Assembly (NCBI RefSeq): GCF_004348895.1 | Contig: NZ_RRZK01000030.1 | Span: forward strand, 124,001-188,000 | Source of the DNA: Pseudomonas vancouverensis | GTDB taxonomy: Bacteria; Pseudomonadota; Gammaproteobacteria; Pseudomonadales; Pseudomonadaceae | Direction of reading: 5' to 3' | Length of the DNA: 64,000 bases | Part shown: positions 1 through 7,978 of the stretch, in pieces | How positions within the stretch are numbered: the stretch's first letter is position 1 | Layout of the letters: the number at the start of each line of letters is the position of its first letter | Notes under the pieces: model-generated | The model's database searches: none | Told to the model about the DNA's origin: nothing | What the model saw: the letters and a program-made list of their open reading frames with translations, nothing else | Made by a program: the position numbers and the translations under genes

Positions 1-1
1 T

Positions 2-676
2 GCCGAACAGGAATACGGTGTACCGGCCCAGGTGATTGTCTCGATCATCGGCGTGGAAACCTTTTTCGGACGTAATACCGGCAATTACCGGGTAATCGAT
101 GCTTTATCGACCTTGGGTTTCGACTATCCTCCCCGTGCCGAATTTTTCCGCAAGGAACTGCGTGAGTTCCTGCTGCTGGCCCGTGAAGAACAGATCGACC
201 CGTTGACGCTCAAGGGCTCCTACGCTGGCGCGATGGGTTTGCCGCAGTTCATGCCGAGCAGTTTTCGCGCGTATGCGGTGGATTTTGACGGTGACGGTCA
301 TATCAACATCTGGACCAACCCGGACGATGCAATCGGCAGCGTCGCCAGTTATTTCAAGCGCCATGGCTGGGTCGCCGGCGAACCGGTGGTCAGTCGCGCC
401 GACGTCCGCGGCGATCAGGTCGACAGCGGTTTGACCACCGGCATCGAACCGACGAAAACCGTTGGGGAGTTGCGAGCCTTGGGGTGGTCAAGTCATGATG
501 CGCTGCGCGATGATATGCCGGTGACCGCTTTCCGCCTGGAAGGCGACAATGGCCCCGAGTACTGGATGGGCCTGAAGAATTTTTACGCGATCACGCGTTA
601 TAACCGCAGCGTGATGTACGCCATGGCCGTACATCAGTTGTCTGAACAGCTGGTCCAAGCACGGGGCGTCAAGTAA
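2..676 (+). CDS. mltB: Lytic murein transglycosylase B (MltB/SltB1 type), 5'-truncated
   Basis: The frame is open from base 2, so the N-terminus lies outside the window and 224 residues are visible. These enzymes cleave the MurNAc-GlcNAc bond of peptidoglycan and leave 1,6-anhydro-muramic ends. The visible part starts near the catalytic glutamate in IGVETFFGRNTG and continues through the family block GSYAGAMGLPQFMPSSF and the metal-binding-like DFDGDGHINIW. It ends at the C-terminal lobe with no added peptidoglycan-binding domain. The stop codon overlaps the rlpA start by one base (TAATG), so the two genes are probably translationally coupled. By gene order this matches PA4001 (SltB1), which is recalled synteny. 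Confidence 0.95.
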   Translation, partial: AEQEYGVPAQVIVSIIGVETFFGRNTGNYRVIDALSTLGFDYPPRAEFFRKELREFLLLAREEQIDPLTLKGSYAGAMGLPQFMPSSFRAYAVDFDGDGHINIWTNPDDAIGSVASYFKRHGWVAGEPVVSRADVRGDQVDSGLTTGIEPTKTVGELRALGWSSHDALRDDMPVTAFRLEGDNGPEYWMGLKNFYAITRYNRSVMYAMAVHQLSEQLVQARGVK

Positions 677-1686
677 TGCGGGCATTGCCTAAGAGTAAAC
701 CCCTGAAGCTGATGGCATTCGCCGCGCTGGCGGTGCTGGTCGCCAGTTGTTCGACCAGCCGTTCGCCATCGCAGAAAAGCTCATCGACCGCCGTGCGTTC
801 GCAGCCGGGCCTGGACATCAACCGGGCCCACAAGGATGGCGCGCCGTGGTGGGACGTCGATGTCTCGCGTATCCCTGACGCCACGCCGACCCTGCACACG
901 GGCCCCTACAAGGCCAACCCGTACACCGTGCTGGGCAAGACCTACTTCCCGCTGCAAGAGTCCAAGACTTATGTGGCTTCGGGTACCGCGTCCTGGTATG
1001 GCACCAAGTTTCACGGGCAGAACACTGCCAACGGCGAGGTCTATGACCTGTACGGCATGAGTGCCGCACACAAGACGCTACCACTGCCAAGTTACGTTCG
1101 GGTGACCAACCTGGACAACAACAAGAGCGTGATCCTGCGGGTCAACGATCGCGGGCCGTTCTACTCGGACCGGATCATCGACCTGTCCTACGCTGCCGCC
1201 AAGAAGCTCGGTTACGCCGAAATCGGCACCGCGCGGGTCAAGGTCGAGGGTATCGATCCGCAGGCTTATTGGGCGGCCAAAGGCCGTCCGGCGCCTTTGA
1301 TGCTCAACGAGCCGCAAGTCGCGCAGAATAGCGCCCCGGTGATCACGGCTTCGGCCGGCACCGTTGAACAATGGACGCCACCGCCGCAGCAACACGCGGC
1401 TGCGGTCGTGCCTGTGCAGCTTGATGCAAAAAAAAACGCTTCTGTACCAGCCTCTGGCCAGTATCTGCAGGTGGGCGCGTTCGCCAACCCGGACGCTGCA
1501 GAGCTCCTGAGATCGAAGCTCAGCGGGATGGTGAGCGCTCCGGTGTTCATCAGCTCGATCGTGCGCAACCAGCAGACTCTGCATCGGGTTCGACTGGGGC
1601 CGATCGGATCGCCGGGTGAAATCCAGCAAGTGCAGAACAGTGTGCGCATGGCCAACCTCGGTTCGCCGAGCGTTGTCACCGAGTAA
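676..1686 (+). CDS. rlpA: RlpA septal/endolytic lytic transglycosylase lipoprotein
   Basis: A 336-residue lipoprotein. The signal peptide ends in a lipobox LVASC with Cys25 as the lipidation site. A double-psi beta-barrel domain follows (about 95-190), containing ASWYGTKFHGQNTANGE and VNDRGPF with the conserved Glu, Asp and His expected of RlpA enzymes. After a low-complexity Pro/Gln linker comes a C-terminal SPOR domain (about 258-335, GQYLQVGAFANPDAAELL) that binds denuded glycan at the septum. In P. aeruginosa RlpA cuts naked glycan strands during daughter-cell separation (established). The ATG overlaps the previous stop by one base. The linker contains a run of nine A residues (1438-1446), unusual in this GC-rich gene. 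Confidence 0.96.
   Translation: MRALPKSKPLKLMAFAALAVLVASCSTSRSPSQKSSSTAVRSQPGLDINRAHKDGAPWWDVDVSRIPDATPTLHTGPYKANPYTVLGKTYFPLQESKTYVASGTASWYGTKFHGQNTANGEVYDLYGMSAAHKTLPLPSYVRVTNLDNNKSVILRVNDRGPFYSDRIIDLSYAAAKKLGYAEIGTARVKVEGIDPQAYWAAKGRPAPLMLNEPQVAQNSAPVITASAGTVEQWTPPPQQHAAAVVPVQLDAKKNASVPASGQYLQVGAFANPDAAELLRSKLSGMVSAPVFISSIVRNQQTLHRVRLGPIGSPGEIQQVQNSVRMANLGSPSVVTE
1438..1446 (+). other. A9 homopolymer in the rlpA linker
   Basis: Nine consecutive adenines encode Ala-Lys-Lys-Asn between the DPBB and SPOR domains. The alternatives AAG/AAG would avoid such a run. Slippage here would detach the SPOR domain. Confidence 0.9.
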
Positions 1687-1811
1687 GGCACTGCGCAGTA
1701 CGTAGAACTTGATTGATGGTTCGCTTGCAGTTGGGGGGCGAACCAGGTTGTTGACTCGTTGAAGAACAAAAACCCGGCAAAGGGTGACTGGAGTGAGCAA
1801 CTGAACACGCG

Positions 1812-1831
1812 ATAACCCGTTAGAAGGTTAT
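1812..1831 (+). other. Short inverted repeat in the dacA leader
   Basis: ATAACC at 1812-1817 and GGTTAT at 1826-1831 form a 6-bp stem with an 8-base loop about 50 bases before the dacA ATG. Otherwise the rlpA-dacA gap (1687-1883) shows no gene; it presumably holds the dacA promoter. Confidence 0.35.
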
Positions 1832-1883
1832 TTGATTAGTTTTGTCCGCAAGGACAGTTTCCATTAGCGATTTCGAGAGACGG

Positions 1884-3041
1884 ATGAACATCACCACCTT
1901 TGCCAAACGCCTGTTCCTGTTAGTCCCGCTGCTTCTCTCACCTGCCGCGTTCGCGGCCGAGATGATGCCTTCGCCACCGCAACTGGCCGCCAAGGCCTAC
2001 GTGCTCATGGATGCCAGCAGCGGCAACGTGCTGGTCGAGAACAACGGTGACCAGCGTCTGCCGCCAGCGAGCCTGACCAAGCTGATGACCGCGTACATCG
2101 CGACCCTGGAAATCCGTCGTGGCCAGATCGGCGAGAACGACCCAGTGACCGTCAGCGAAAACGCCTGGCGTACCGGCGGTTCGCGGATGTTCATCAAGGT
2201 CGGTTCGCAGGTGACTGTCAGCGACCTGCTGCACGGCATCATCATCCAGTCGGGTAACGACGCTTCCGTTGCGCTGTCCGAGCACATCGCCGGCAGCGAA
2301 GACGCGTTCGCCGACCTGATGAACAAGACTGTCGCCGATCTGGGCATGACCAACTCGCACTTCATGAACCCGACCGGTCTGCCGAACCCTGAGCACTATT
2401 CGTCGGCTCATGACATGGCGGTCCTGGCTCGCGCGATCATCCACGAAGACCCGGCTCACTACGCGATCTACTCGCAGAAAGAGTTCTTCTGGAACGGTAT
2501 CAAGCAACCTAACCGCAACCTGCTGCTGTGGCGTGACAAGACCGTTGACGGTCTGAAAACCGGTCACACCGACGAAGCCGGTTACTGCATGGTGTCTTCG
2601 GCCGTTCGTGACGGCATGCGCCTGATCGCCGTGGTGTTCGGCACCAACAGCGAAGTGGCTCGTGCTGCCGAAACCCAGAAGCTGCTGACTTACGGTTTCC
2701 GCTTCTTCGAAACCCAGACCTTCTACCAGAAGGGCACTGAACTGGCCCAGGCGCCTGTCTGGAAAGGTGCGACCAACCAGGTCAAAGCCGGCCTGGCTGA
2801 AGACCTGACCATGACCCTGCCGAAAGGTCAGCTGAAGAAGCTGGCTGCCAGCATGACCATGAACCCGCAACTGGTTGCGCCAATCGCCAAAGGCGACGTG
2901 ATCGGCAAGGTCGAAGTGAAGCTGGACGACAAAGTGGTGCACAGCGCTGATCTGATCGCTCTGGACGCCGTCGAGGAAGGTGGTATCTTCCGCCGCATGT
3001 GGGATAGCATCCGTCTATTCTTCTACGGCTTGTTCAACTGA
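1884..3041 (+). CDS. dacA: D-alanyl-D-alanine carboxypeptidase (PBP5/6 family)
   Basis: A 385-residue precursor with a Sec signal peptide (residues 1-24, cut after AFA). It removes the terminal D-Ala of peptidoglycan pentapeptides in the periplasm. The three penicillin-binding active-site motifs are present: SLTK with Ser63 and Lys66, SGN at 123-125, and KTG at 225-227. The all-beta PBP5 C-terminal domain follows, and the last residues (IFRRMWDSIRLFFYGLFN) form an amphipathic membrane anchor. The ATG at 1884 is chosen over an upstream TTG because the signal peptide starts there. P. aeruginosa calls the corresponding gene dacC. Confidence 0.96.
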   Translation: MNITTFAKRLFLLVPLLLSPAAFAAEMMPSPPQLAAKAYVLMDASSGNVLVENNGDQRLPPASLTKLMTAYIATLEIRRGQIGENDPVTVSENAWRTGGSRMFIKVGSQVTVSDLLHGIIIQSGNDASVALSEHIAGSEDAFADLMNKTVADLGMTNSHFMNPTGLPNPEHYSSAHDMAVLARAIIHEDPAHYAIYSQKEFFWNGIKQPNRNLLLWRDKTVDGLKTGHTDEAGYCMVSSAVRDGMRLIAVVFGTNSEVARAAETQKLLTYGFRFFETQTFYQKGTELAQAPVWKGATNQVKAGLAEDLTMTLPKGQLKKLAASMTMNPQLVAPIAKGDVIGKVEVKLDDKVVHSADLIALDAVEEGGIFRRMWDSIRLFFYGLFN

Positions 3042-3059
3042 TTGAGTGTTGACCTGCAT

Positions 3060-3086
3060 GGCCCCGTTCCAGTCCGGATCGGGGCC
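3060..3086 (+). terminator. GC hairpin downstream of dacA
   Basis: GGCCCCG at 3060-3066 pairs with CGGGGCC at 3080-3086 around a 13-base loop, 18 bases after the dacA stop. No U-run follows, so it may be an attenuating or 3'-protecting hairpin rather than a strict terminator. Confidence 0.5.
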
Positions 3087-3127
3087 GTGTGCGTTACCAC
3101 GGCTTACGCATACGAGGCCGTTACGCC

Positions 3128-3403
3128 ATGACCGATACCGAAGTAAAGGCGCCAAAGATCGAATTCCCCCAGACTGATTATCCGGTTAAGGTGATCTGCG
3201 ATACGGGCGCAGGCAACAAAGACAAGATCATCGAAATCGTCAAGAAGTACGCGACGATCAACGATACACGTGTCGATGAACGTCAAAGCAGCAACGGCAA
3301 GTACACCACCATTCAGTTGCACATCGTCGCGACCGACCAGGACCAGCTGTACAACATCAACAGCTTTCTGCGCGCTACCGGTTTTGTGCACATGGTGCTG
3401 TGA
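3128..3403 (+). CDS. ybeD: YbeD/DUF493 family protein
   Basis: A 91-residue cytosolic protein. It matches the YbeD/DUF493 family in length and pattern: an ACT-like ferredoxin fold with IEFPQTDYPVKVI near the start and LYNINSFLRATGFVHMVL at the end. Its molecular role is not established; it is usually found just before lipB, as here, suggesting a link to lipoate metabolism or its regulation. The start is the ATG at 3128; an upstream in-frame GTG lacks support. The TGA overlaps the lipB ATG by one base. Confidence 0.92.
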   Translation: MTDTEVKAPKIEFPQTDYPVKVICDTGAGNKDKIIEIVKKYATINDTRVDERQSSNGKYTTIQLHIVATDQDQLYNINSFLRATGFVHMVL

Positions 3404-4050
3404 TGTCCGGCACGCTGGGCTTTCGTGAGCTCGGCCAGATGGCTTACGAGCCGGTCTGGCATGCCATGCAACGCTTCACCAACGAACGGGGCAGCACTGC
3501 GCCGGACGAGATCTGGCTGGTGGAACATCCTCCGGTGTTCACCCAGGGCCAGGCCGGCAAGGCCGAACACCTGCTGCTTCCCGGGGATATCCCGGTGGTG
3601 CAGGTCGACCGTGGTGGTCAGGTGACTTACCACGGCCCTGGTCAACTGGTGGCTTATCTGCTGCTGGATGTGCGCAAGCTGGGGTTTGGCGTGCGCGACC
3701 TGGTGACCCGGATGGAGCAATGCCTGATCGAGCTGCTCGCCAGTTATGGCGTCACGGCAGCGGCCAAGCCCGATGCACCGGGTGTCTACGTCGACGGGGC
3801 AAAAATTGCTTCGCTGGGCCTGCGGATCCGCCACGGTTGTTCCTTTCACGGCCTGGCCCTGAACGTGGACATGAACCTGGAGCCGTTTCGACGGATTAAT
3901 CCCTGCGGCTACGCCGGGCTGGCAATGACCCAGCTGAGCGATCACGCAGGATCGATTGAATTTGCCGAGGTAAGTGCCCGGCTGCGCGCGCAGCTCGTCA
4001 AACACCTCGACTATGCTGAGCAGACGACCCTAACGGGCGGAATCGACTGA
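3403..4050 (+). CDS. lipB: Lipoyl(octanoyl) transferase LipB
   Basis: A 215-residue cytosolic enzyme that transfers octanoate from octanoyl-ACP to the lipoyl domains of 2-oxoacid dehydrogenases and the glycine cleavage H protein. Family motifs are visible: GRGGQVTYHGPGQ-like VDRGGQVTYHGPGQL, the lysine of KIASLGLRIRHGCSFHGLALN (Lys134) and the catalytic cysteine in NPCGYAGL (Cys168). The ATG at 3403 overlaps the ybeD stop (TGATG), and lipA starts one base after the lipB stop, so ybeD-lipB-lipA form one operon. Confidence 0.97.
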   Translation: MSGTLGFRELGQMAYEPVWHAMQRFTNERGSTAPDEIWLVEHPPVFTQGQAGKAEHLLLPGDIPVVQVDRGGQVTYHGPGQLVAYLLLDVRKLGFGVRDLVTRMEQCLIELLASYGVTAAAKPDAPGVYVDGAKIASLGLRIRHGCSFHGLALNVDMNLEPFRRINPCGYAGLAMTQLSDHAGSIEFAEVSARLRAQLVKHLDYAEQTTLTGGID

Positions 4051-4051
4051 T

Positions 4052-5074
4052 ATGACTACTGATGCAGTGCAAACCATGATCCCGACGCTTGATGTCACCG
4101 AGCGTCCGGCCCCGCGTGCCAAGGTTGAAGCCGGCGTCAAGCTGCGCGGCGCCGAGAAGGTTGCACGCATCCCGGTGAAGATCATTCCGACCACCGAACT
4201 GCCCAAGAAGCCTGACTGGATTCGTGTGCGCATTCCGGTTTCCCCGGAAGTCGACCGCATCAAGGCCCTGCTGCGCAAGCACAAGCTGCACAGCGTCTGC
4301 GAAGAAGCCTCCTGCCCGAACCTGGGCGAATGCTTCTCCGGTGGCACCGCGACTTTCATGATCATGGGTGACATCTGCACCCGTCGTTGCCCGTTCTGCG
4401 ACGTTGGCCACGGCCGTCCGAAGCCACTGGACGTCAACGAGCCGGAAAGCCTGGCCATCGCCATCGCCGACCTGAAACTCAAATACGTGGTGATCACCTC
4501 GGTGGACCGCGACGACCTGCGTGACGGTGGTGCCCAGCACTTTGCCGACTGCATCCGCGAAATCCGCAAGCTGTCGCCGAACGTGCAGCTCGAGACCCTG
4601 GTCCCGGACTACCGTGGCCGTATGGACATCGCCCTGGAAATCACCGCTGCCGAGCCGCCGGATGTGTTCAACCACAACCTGGAAACCGTACCGCGCCTGT
4701 ACAAGGCCGCGCGTCCGGGTTCGGACTATCAGTGGTCGCTGACCCTGCTGCAGCGCTTCAAGCAGATGATGCCGCACATTCCGACCAAATCCGGCTTGAT
4801 GCTGGGCCTGGGCGAAACCGACGAAGAAGTCATCGAAGTCATGAAGCGCATGCGCGAACACGACATCGACATGCTGACCCTCGGCCAATACCTGCAGCCG
4901 TCCCGCAGCCACTTGCCGGTCCAGCGTTTCGTGCACCCGGACACCTTCGCCTGGTTCGCCGAGGAAGGTTACAAGATGGGCTTCAAGAACGTCGCTTCCG
5001 GCCCGTTGGTGCGTTCTTCGTACCACGCGGACGAGCAGGCGAAGCTGGTCAAGGCCGAACTGCTCGGCGCCTGA
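4052..5074 (+). CDS. lipA: Lipoyl synthase LipA
   Basis: A 340-residue radical-SAM enzyme that inserts two sulfurs into protein-bound octanoyl groups to give lipoyl cofactor. The auxiliary cluster motif CX4CX5C is at Cys83, Cys88 and Cys94; the radical-SAM CX3CX2C is at Cys109, Cys113 and Cys116. The C-terminal VASGPLVRSSYHADEQ block carries the conserved RSSY. Length and motifs are complete. Transcription is stopped by the hairpin at 5092-5126. Confidence 0.98.
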   Translation: MTTDAVQTMIPTLDVTERPAPRAKVEAGVKLRGAEKVARIPVKIIPTTELPKKPDWIRVRIPVSPEVDRIKALLRKHKLHSVCEEASCPNLGECFSGGTATFMIMGDICTRRCPFCDVGHGRPKPLDVNEPESLAIAIADLKLKYVVITSVDRDDLRDGGAQHFADCIREIRKLSPNVQLETLVPDYRGRMDIALEITAAEPPDVFNHNLETVPRLYKAARPGSDYQWSLTLLQRFKQMMPHIPTKSGLMLGLGETDEEVIEVMKRMREHDIDMLTLGQYLQPSRSHLPVQRFVHPDTFAWFAEEGYKMGFKNVASGPLVRSSYHADEQAKLVKAELLGA

Positions 5075-5091
5075 TCGGTTGTGAACACAAG

Positions 5092-5126
5092 CGCCCGCCA
5101 GGTTGCAAAACCTTGCGGGCGTTTTT
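5092..5126 (+). terminator. Rho-independent terminator of the lipBA operon
   Basis: The arms CGCCCGC...AGGTT and AACCT...GCGGGCG form a strong stem with a GCAA-type loop, followed by TTTTT, 17 bases after the lipA stop. Confidence 0.9.
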
Positions 5127-5245
5127 ATGCCTGGCCTACGGCAACGGCCGATCTTTCCTTCAACCTGCGAGGCAACTGACCCACTTCAGTTTGTCCTCAT
5201 TCCTGACTACTGTGTGCTGAAGCATTTACACAGGGAGATTCACGG

Positions 5246-6196
5246 ATGACCGTTCGACCGACCCACACCCTTTGTCCTCACACCCCGGTTCCGGCGCTGC
5301 CGTCGGAAGGTTTGATCGGGGTTATCGCGCCCGCGGGGCCTGCGCCCCTGGACACCGACAAAGCCGTGCAATGGATGCGCGCCCGGGGTTATGCATTGAA
5401 AGTGTTTCCCGGGGTGTATGAAAAGGATGGTTACCTGGCTGGCAGCGATGAGGTGCGCCTTGGCGACCTGCACGCGGCGTTCGCCGACAAGGAGGTCGAC
5501 GCGATTATCTGCCTGCGCGGCGGTTACGGCACGCCAAGGCTGCTGGATCGCATCGATTTCCAGTTGCTGCGCGACAATGCCAAGCCGTTCATCGGCTACA
5601 GCGACATCACCGCCGTGCATCTGGCCATCAGCCGCTATGCAGGCTTCGTCACCTTTCATGGGCCATTGCTCAATGCCGACATTCTTGGCGACAGGCAGCC
5701 GCCAACCGAAGCGTCCTTTTTCAATATGCTGAGGGGGCAGGTGAGGGCGGGTACAGCACTGCCCCATCCGGTGGCCTATCCACTGACCACGATCGAGCCT
5801 GGCATTGCCCATGGGCGCTTGCTGGGGGGCAATCTGTCGATGATTGCCGCGACCATGGGTACGCCTTACGAGATCGAGGCCGAGGGCGGCATTCTGTTTA
5901 TCGAAGACATCAACGAACCGCTGTATCGGATTGATCGCCTGCTGACGCATCTACGCCTGGCAGGCACGCTGAACAAGCTGCGCGGTGTCTTGGTGGGTGA
6001 TGTGGCAGGGGTTGAGAAGACAGCGCTGGAGCGCTTGCTCAAGCAGACGTTCGCACCGTTGCGGATTCCGGTGCTGTCCGGCTGGCGCAGTGGTCACTGC
6101 GATCCGAACCTGACGCTGCCGCTGGGGGCACTGGTCAGGCTGGATGCGGGGAACAAGGAGTTGTTGCTGGAGCAGGATGTGGTGGTCAGGCGTTAG
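5246..6196 (+). CDS. ldcA: LD-carboxypeptidase (muramoyltetrapeptide carboxypeptidase)
   Basis: A 316-residue S66-family serine peptidase that trims the last D-Ala from tetrapeptides during peptidoglycan recycling in the cytoplasm. The nucleophile elbow IGYSDITAVHLA and the LRGGYGTPRLLDRID block are present, with the glutamate region GGNLSMIAATMGTPY and the C-terminal histidine in RSGHCDPNLTLPLGA. No signal peptide is seen, in line with a cytosolic role. The ATG at 5246 follows an AGGGAG ribosome-binding site. In P. aeruginosa ldcA lies elsewhere, so its position here is a lineage difference (recalled). Confidence 0.93.
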   Translation: MTVRPTHTLCPHTPVPALPSEGLIGVIAPAGPAPLDTDKAVQWMRARGYALKVFPGVYEKDGYLAGSDEVRLGDLHAAFADKEVDAIICLRGGYGTPRLLDRIDFQLLRDNAKPFIGYSDITAVHLAISRYAGFVTFHGPLLNADILGDRQPPTEASFFNMLRGQVRAGTALPHPVAYPLTTIEPGIAHGRLLGGNLSMIAATMGTPYEIEAEGGILFIEDINEPLYRIDRLLTHLRLAGTLNKLRGVLVGDVAGVEKTALERLLKQTFAPLRIPVLSGWRSGHCDPNLTLPLGALVRLDAGNKELLLEQDVVVRR

Positions 6197-6225
6197 ATCT
6201 TCATCGCTTGAGAGTCCGTCATCGC

Positions 6226-6290
6226 GAGCTGGCCCGCTTCCACACTGGATGTGTGTACGACACACAGTCAGCGTGGAAGCGGGCCAGCTC
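6226..6290. repeat. Inverted repeat (REP-like) between convergent ldcA and sltB3
   Basis: Two perfect 18-base arms (GAGCTGGCCCGCTTCCAC at 6226-6243 and its complement at 6273-6290) enclose a 29-base spacer containing GTGTGT/ACACAC. It sits between convergent genes and may act as a bidirectional terminator. Its core differs from the GAGCTTGCTC REP type found elsewhere in the window. Confidence 0.8.
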
Positions 6291-6326
6291 CGAGGGACGA
6301 TCCGACGGCATTAGCCCTGCATCGGC

Positions 6327-7649
6327 TTAACGGCTACGCAATCCTTCCAGCAGCTTGTGCGTCGGATAGCCATCCGCCGGCCAGCCAAACGACTGCTGGG
6401 CACTGCGAATCGCCTTGCGGGTGTTGGCGCCGATGATGCCATCGGGGTTGCCGGCATCGTAGTTCTGCGCACTCAACAGGTTCTGCAGCTCAATACGCTC
6501 ACTGCGACTCAGCGGCAGGTCATCTTTCGGCCAGGTACCACTGATCAGGCCGGCACCGTCGAAACGTTCCGACAGCAGGGCCACTGCCAGTGCATAGGAC
6601 GAAGAGTTGTTGTACTTGAGGATCGCACGGAAGTTGTCGAGCACCAGGAAGGCCGGGCCACGATAACCGGCTGGCAGCAACAATGCCGCCGACAACTGGT
6701 CGGCCCCGGCCGGCACCTGGCGGTTGTTCGGCAAGGTGATCCCCAGCTGTCGCCATTCGGCGACAGTCTTGCGAATCGTGCCATCGGCCAACACGTAGTT
6801 GAAGTTGCCCGGTAGCTGGACCTCGAACCCCCATGGCTGGCCTTTCTGCCAGCCCGAGCTTTGCAGGTAGTGCGCGGTCGAGGCCAGGGCATCGGTGGCG
6901 CTGCCCCAGATGTCGCGGCGTCCGTCGCCGTCGAAATCCACCGCGTGAGTATTGTAGGTGGTCGGAATGAACTGGGTCTGGCCCATGGCTCCGGCCCAGG
7001 AGCCGAGCATTTTTTCCGGTTCGATATCGCCTTGCTGCAGGATCTGCAGGGCAGCAATCAACTGCGCATGGGCGAACGCCGGGCGACGTCCTTCATACGC
7101 CAGGGTGGCCAGTGAGTTGATCACCGACTTGTTGCCCTGGAACTGGCCGAAATTGCTTTCCATGCCCCACACCGCGACCAGCGCCTGGCGATCAACGCCA
7201 TAACGCTGCTCGATGCTTTGCAGGATGCCGTCGTACTGACTGATCAGCGACTGACCCTTGCGTACCCGCAGTGGTGACAGCGCACCATCGAGGTATTCCC
7301 ACACCGGGCGCGAGAATTCAGGTTGGCTGCGATCGGCACGGATCACGCTGGGATCGAAACTGACATTGGCGAACGCGCGATCGAACACGTCGGCACGGAT
7401 ACCAGCGGCCAGTGCGTCCTTGCGAAAACCGGCCTGCCATTCAGTGAACGTCTGAGTGGGCTGGATATCGAGGGACTCGCCGTCTGGAACGACAGGCGGG
7501 ATGACGGCCGGTGCGGTGGCCAGAGGAGGCGTCTGAAGCGGCTGGGCGTCTGCGGCGGTAGGTTTCTCCGCGCAAGCGACAAGCAAAATGAGGCTGGAGG
7601 CAGCGATCAATTGGCGCAGGTGCCAACGACGGGGAAGACAAAAGGGCAT
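6327..7649 (-). CDS. Lytic murein transglycosylase with C-terminal peptidoglycan-binding domain (SltB3-like)
   Basis: A 440-residue lipoprotein-type precursor; the signal ends ILLVAC with Cys26 as the likely lipidated residue. The MltB-family catalytic domain contains VWGMESNFGQFQGNKSV with the catalytic Glu, then SWAGAMGQTQFIPTTY and VDFDGDGRRDIW. The last about 60 residues form a peptidoglycan-binding domain 1 (IELQNLLSAQNYDAGNPDG and TRKAIRSAQQSFGWPADG). This architecture matches P. aeruginosa SltB3 (PA3992), an exolytic transglycosylase. The start at 7649 is preferred over an ATG 42 bases upstream because it places the signal peptide normally. It lies downstream of arfA on the same strand. 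Confidence 0.93.
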   Translation of the reverse strand: MPFCLPRRWHLRQLIAASSLILLVACAEKPTAADAQPLQTPPLATAPAVIPPVVPDGESLDIQPTQTFTEWQAGFRKDALAAGIRADVFDRAFANVSFDPSVIRADRSQPEFSRPVWEYLDGALSPLRVRKGQSLISQYDGILQSIEQRYGVDRQALVAVWGMESNFGQFQGNKSVINSLATLAYEGRRPAFAHAQLIAALQILQQGDIEPEKMLGSWAGAMGQTQFIPTTYNTHAVDFDGDGRRDIWGSATDALASTAHYLQSSGWQKGQPWGFEVQLPGNFNYVLADGTIRKTVAEWRQLGITLPNNRQVPAGADQLSAALLLPAGYRGPAFLVLDNFRAILKYNNSSSYALAVALLSERFDGAGLISGTWPKDDLPLSRSERIELQNLLSAQNYDAGNPDGIIGANTRKAIRSAQQSFGWPADGYPTHKLLEGLRSR

Positions 7650-7710
7650 GCACGGGTCCAGGAAATTCAAATCAGATGCAGACCTTAACATGTAGAAGGG
7701 GTGTTTCGCT

Positions 7711-7875
7711 TTACGCGACCAGAAAGTAAGAAGCCTCCCAGTTGTCAGACTGGAAGGCTTCGCGGCGGTAGCTGCCTTTGCCCTTGCCGGGACGCTCCTG
7801 GCGGCTGCGGAACAATGGCTGGGCGATGATGGATTTGGCCTTGTTGGGGCCGCGTTTGGACGGCTTTTTGCTCAT
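7711..7875 (-). CDS. arfA: Alternative ribosome-rescue factor A (ArfA)
   Basis: A 54-residue basic protein. The block PLFRSRQERPGKGKGSYRR followed by DNWEAS matches the ArfA core, which senses empty mRNA channels of stalled ribosomes and recruits RF2 to release the peptide when tmRNA fails. The ATG at 7875 begins MSKKPSKRGPNK; an in-frame ATG 42 bases upstream is rejected. A 13-bp stem-loop lies within the last third of the coding sequence (codons 39-49), as in E. coli arfA, where such a hairpin yields truncated nonstop mRNA that tmRNA normally destroys. The full-length tail YFLVA is short and hydrophobic. Confidence 0.92.
   Translation of the reverse strand: MSKKPSKRGPNKAKSIIAQPLFRSRQERPGKGKGSYRREAFQSDNWEASYFLVA
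7730..7761 (-). terminator. Intragenic hairpin/terminator in arfA
   Basis: On the minus strand GAAGCCTTCCAGT (7761-7749) pairs with ACTGGGAGGCTTC (7742-7730) around a 6-base loop, with one G-U pair, and is followed by the U-rich TTACTTTCT. It lies wholly inside the arfA reading frame, 19 bases before the stop. It is the expected site for premature termination or RNase III cleavage that makes arfA mRNA nonstop. Confidence 0.85.
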
Positions 7876-7978
7876 GATGATCTCTCGCAGGTGGGGAGTT
7901 TTTGCGAGGCAGATCATCGGCCGAAGTTGTGCGCCTGTCCATAGGACGAATGGGCGAAAGTGTTGCCGGACGCCGGAC

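Noticed and set aside
6326..7649. The second MltB-type protein as a frame-shifted duplicate of the first
   Set aside because: Sequences differ strongly outside motifs and the second carries a complete peptidoglycan-binding domain; it is a separate intact gene.
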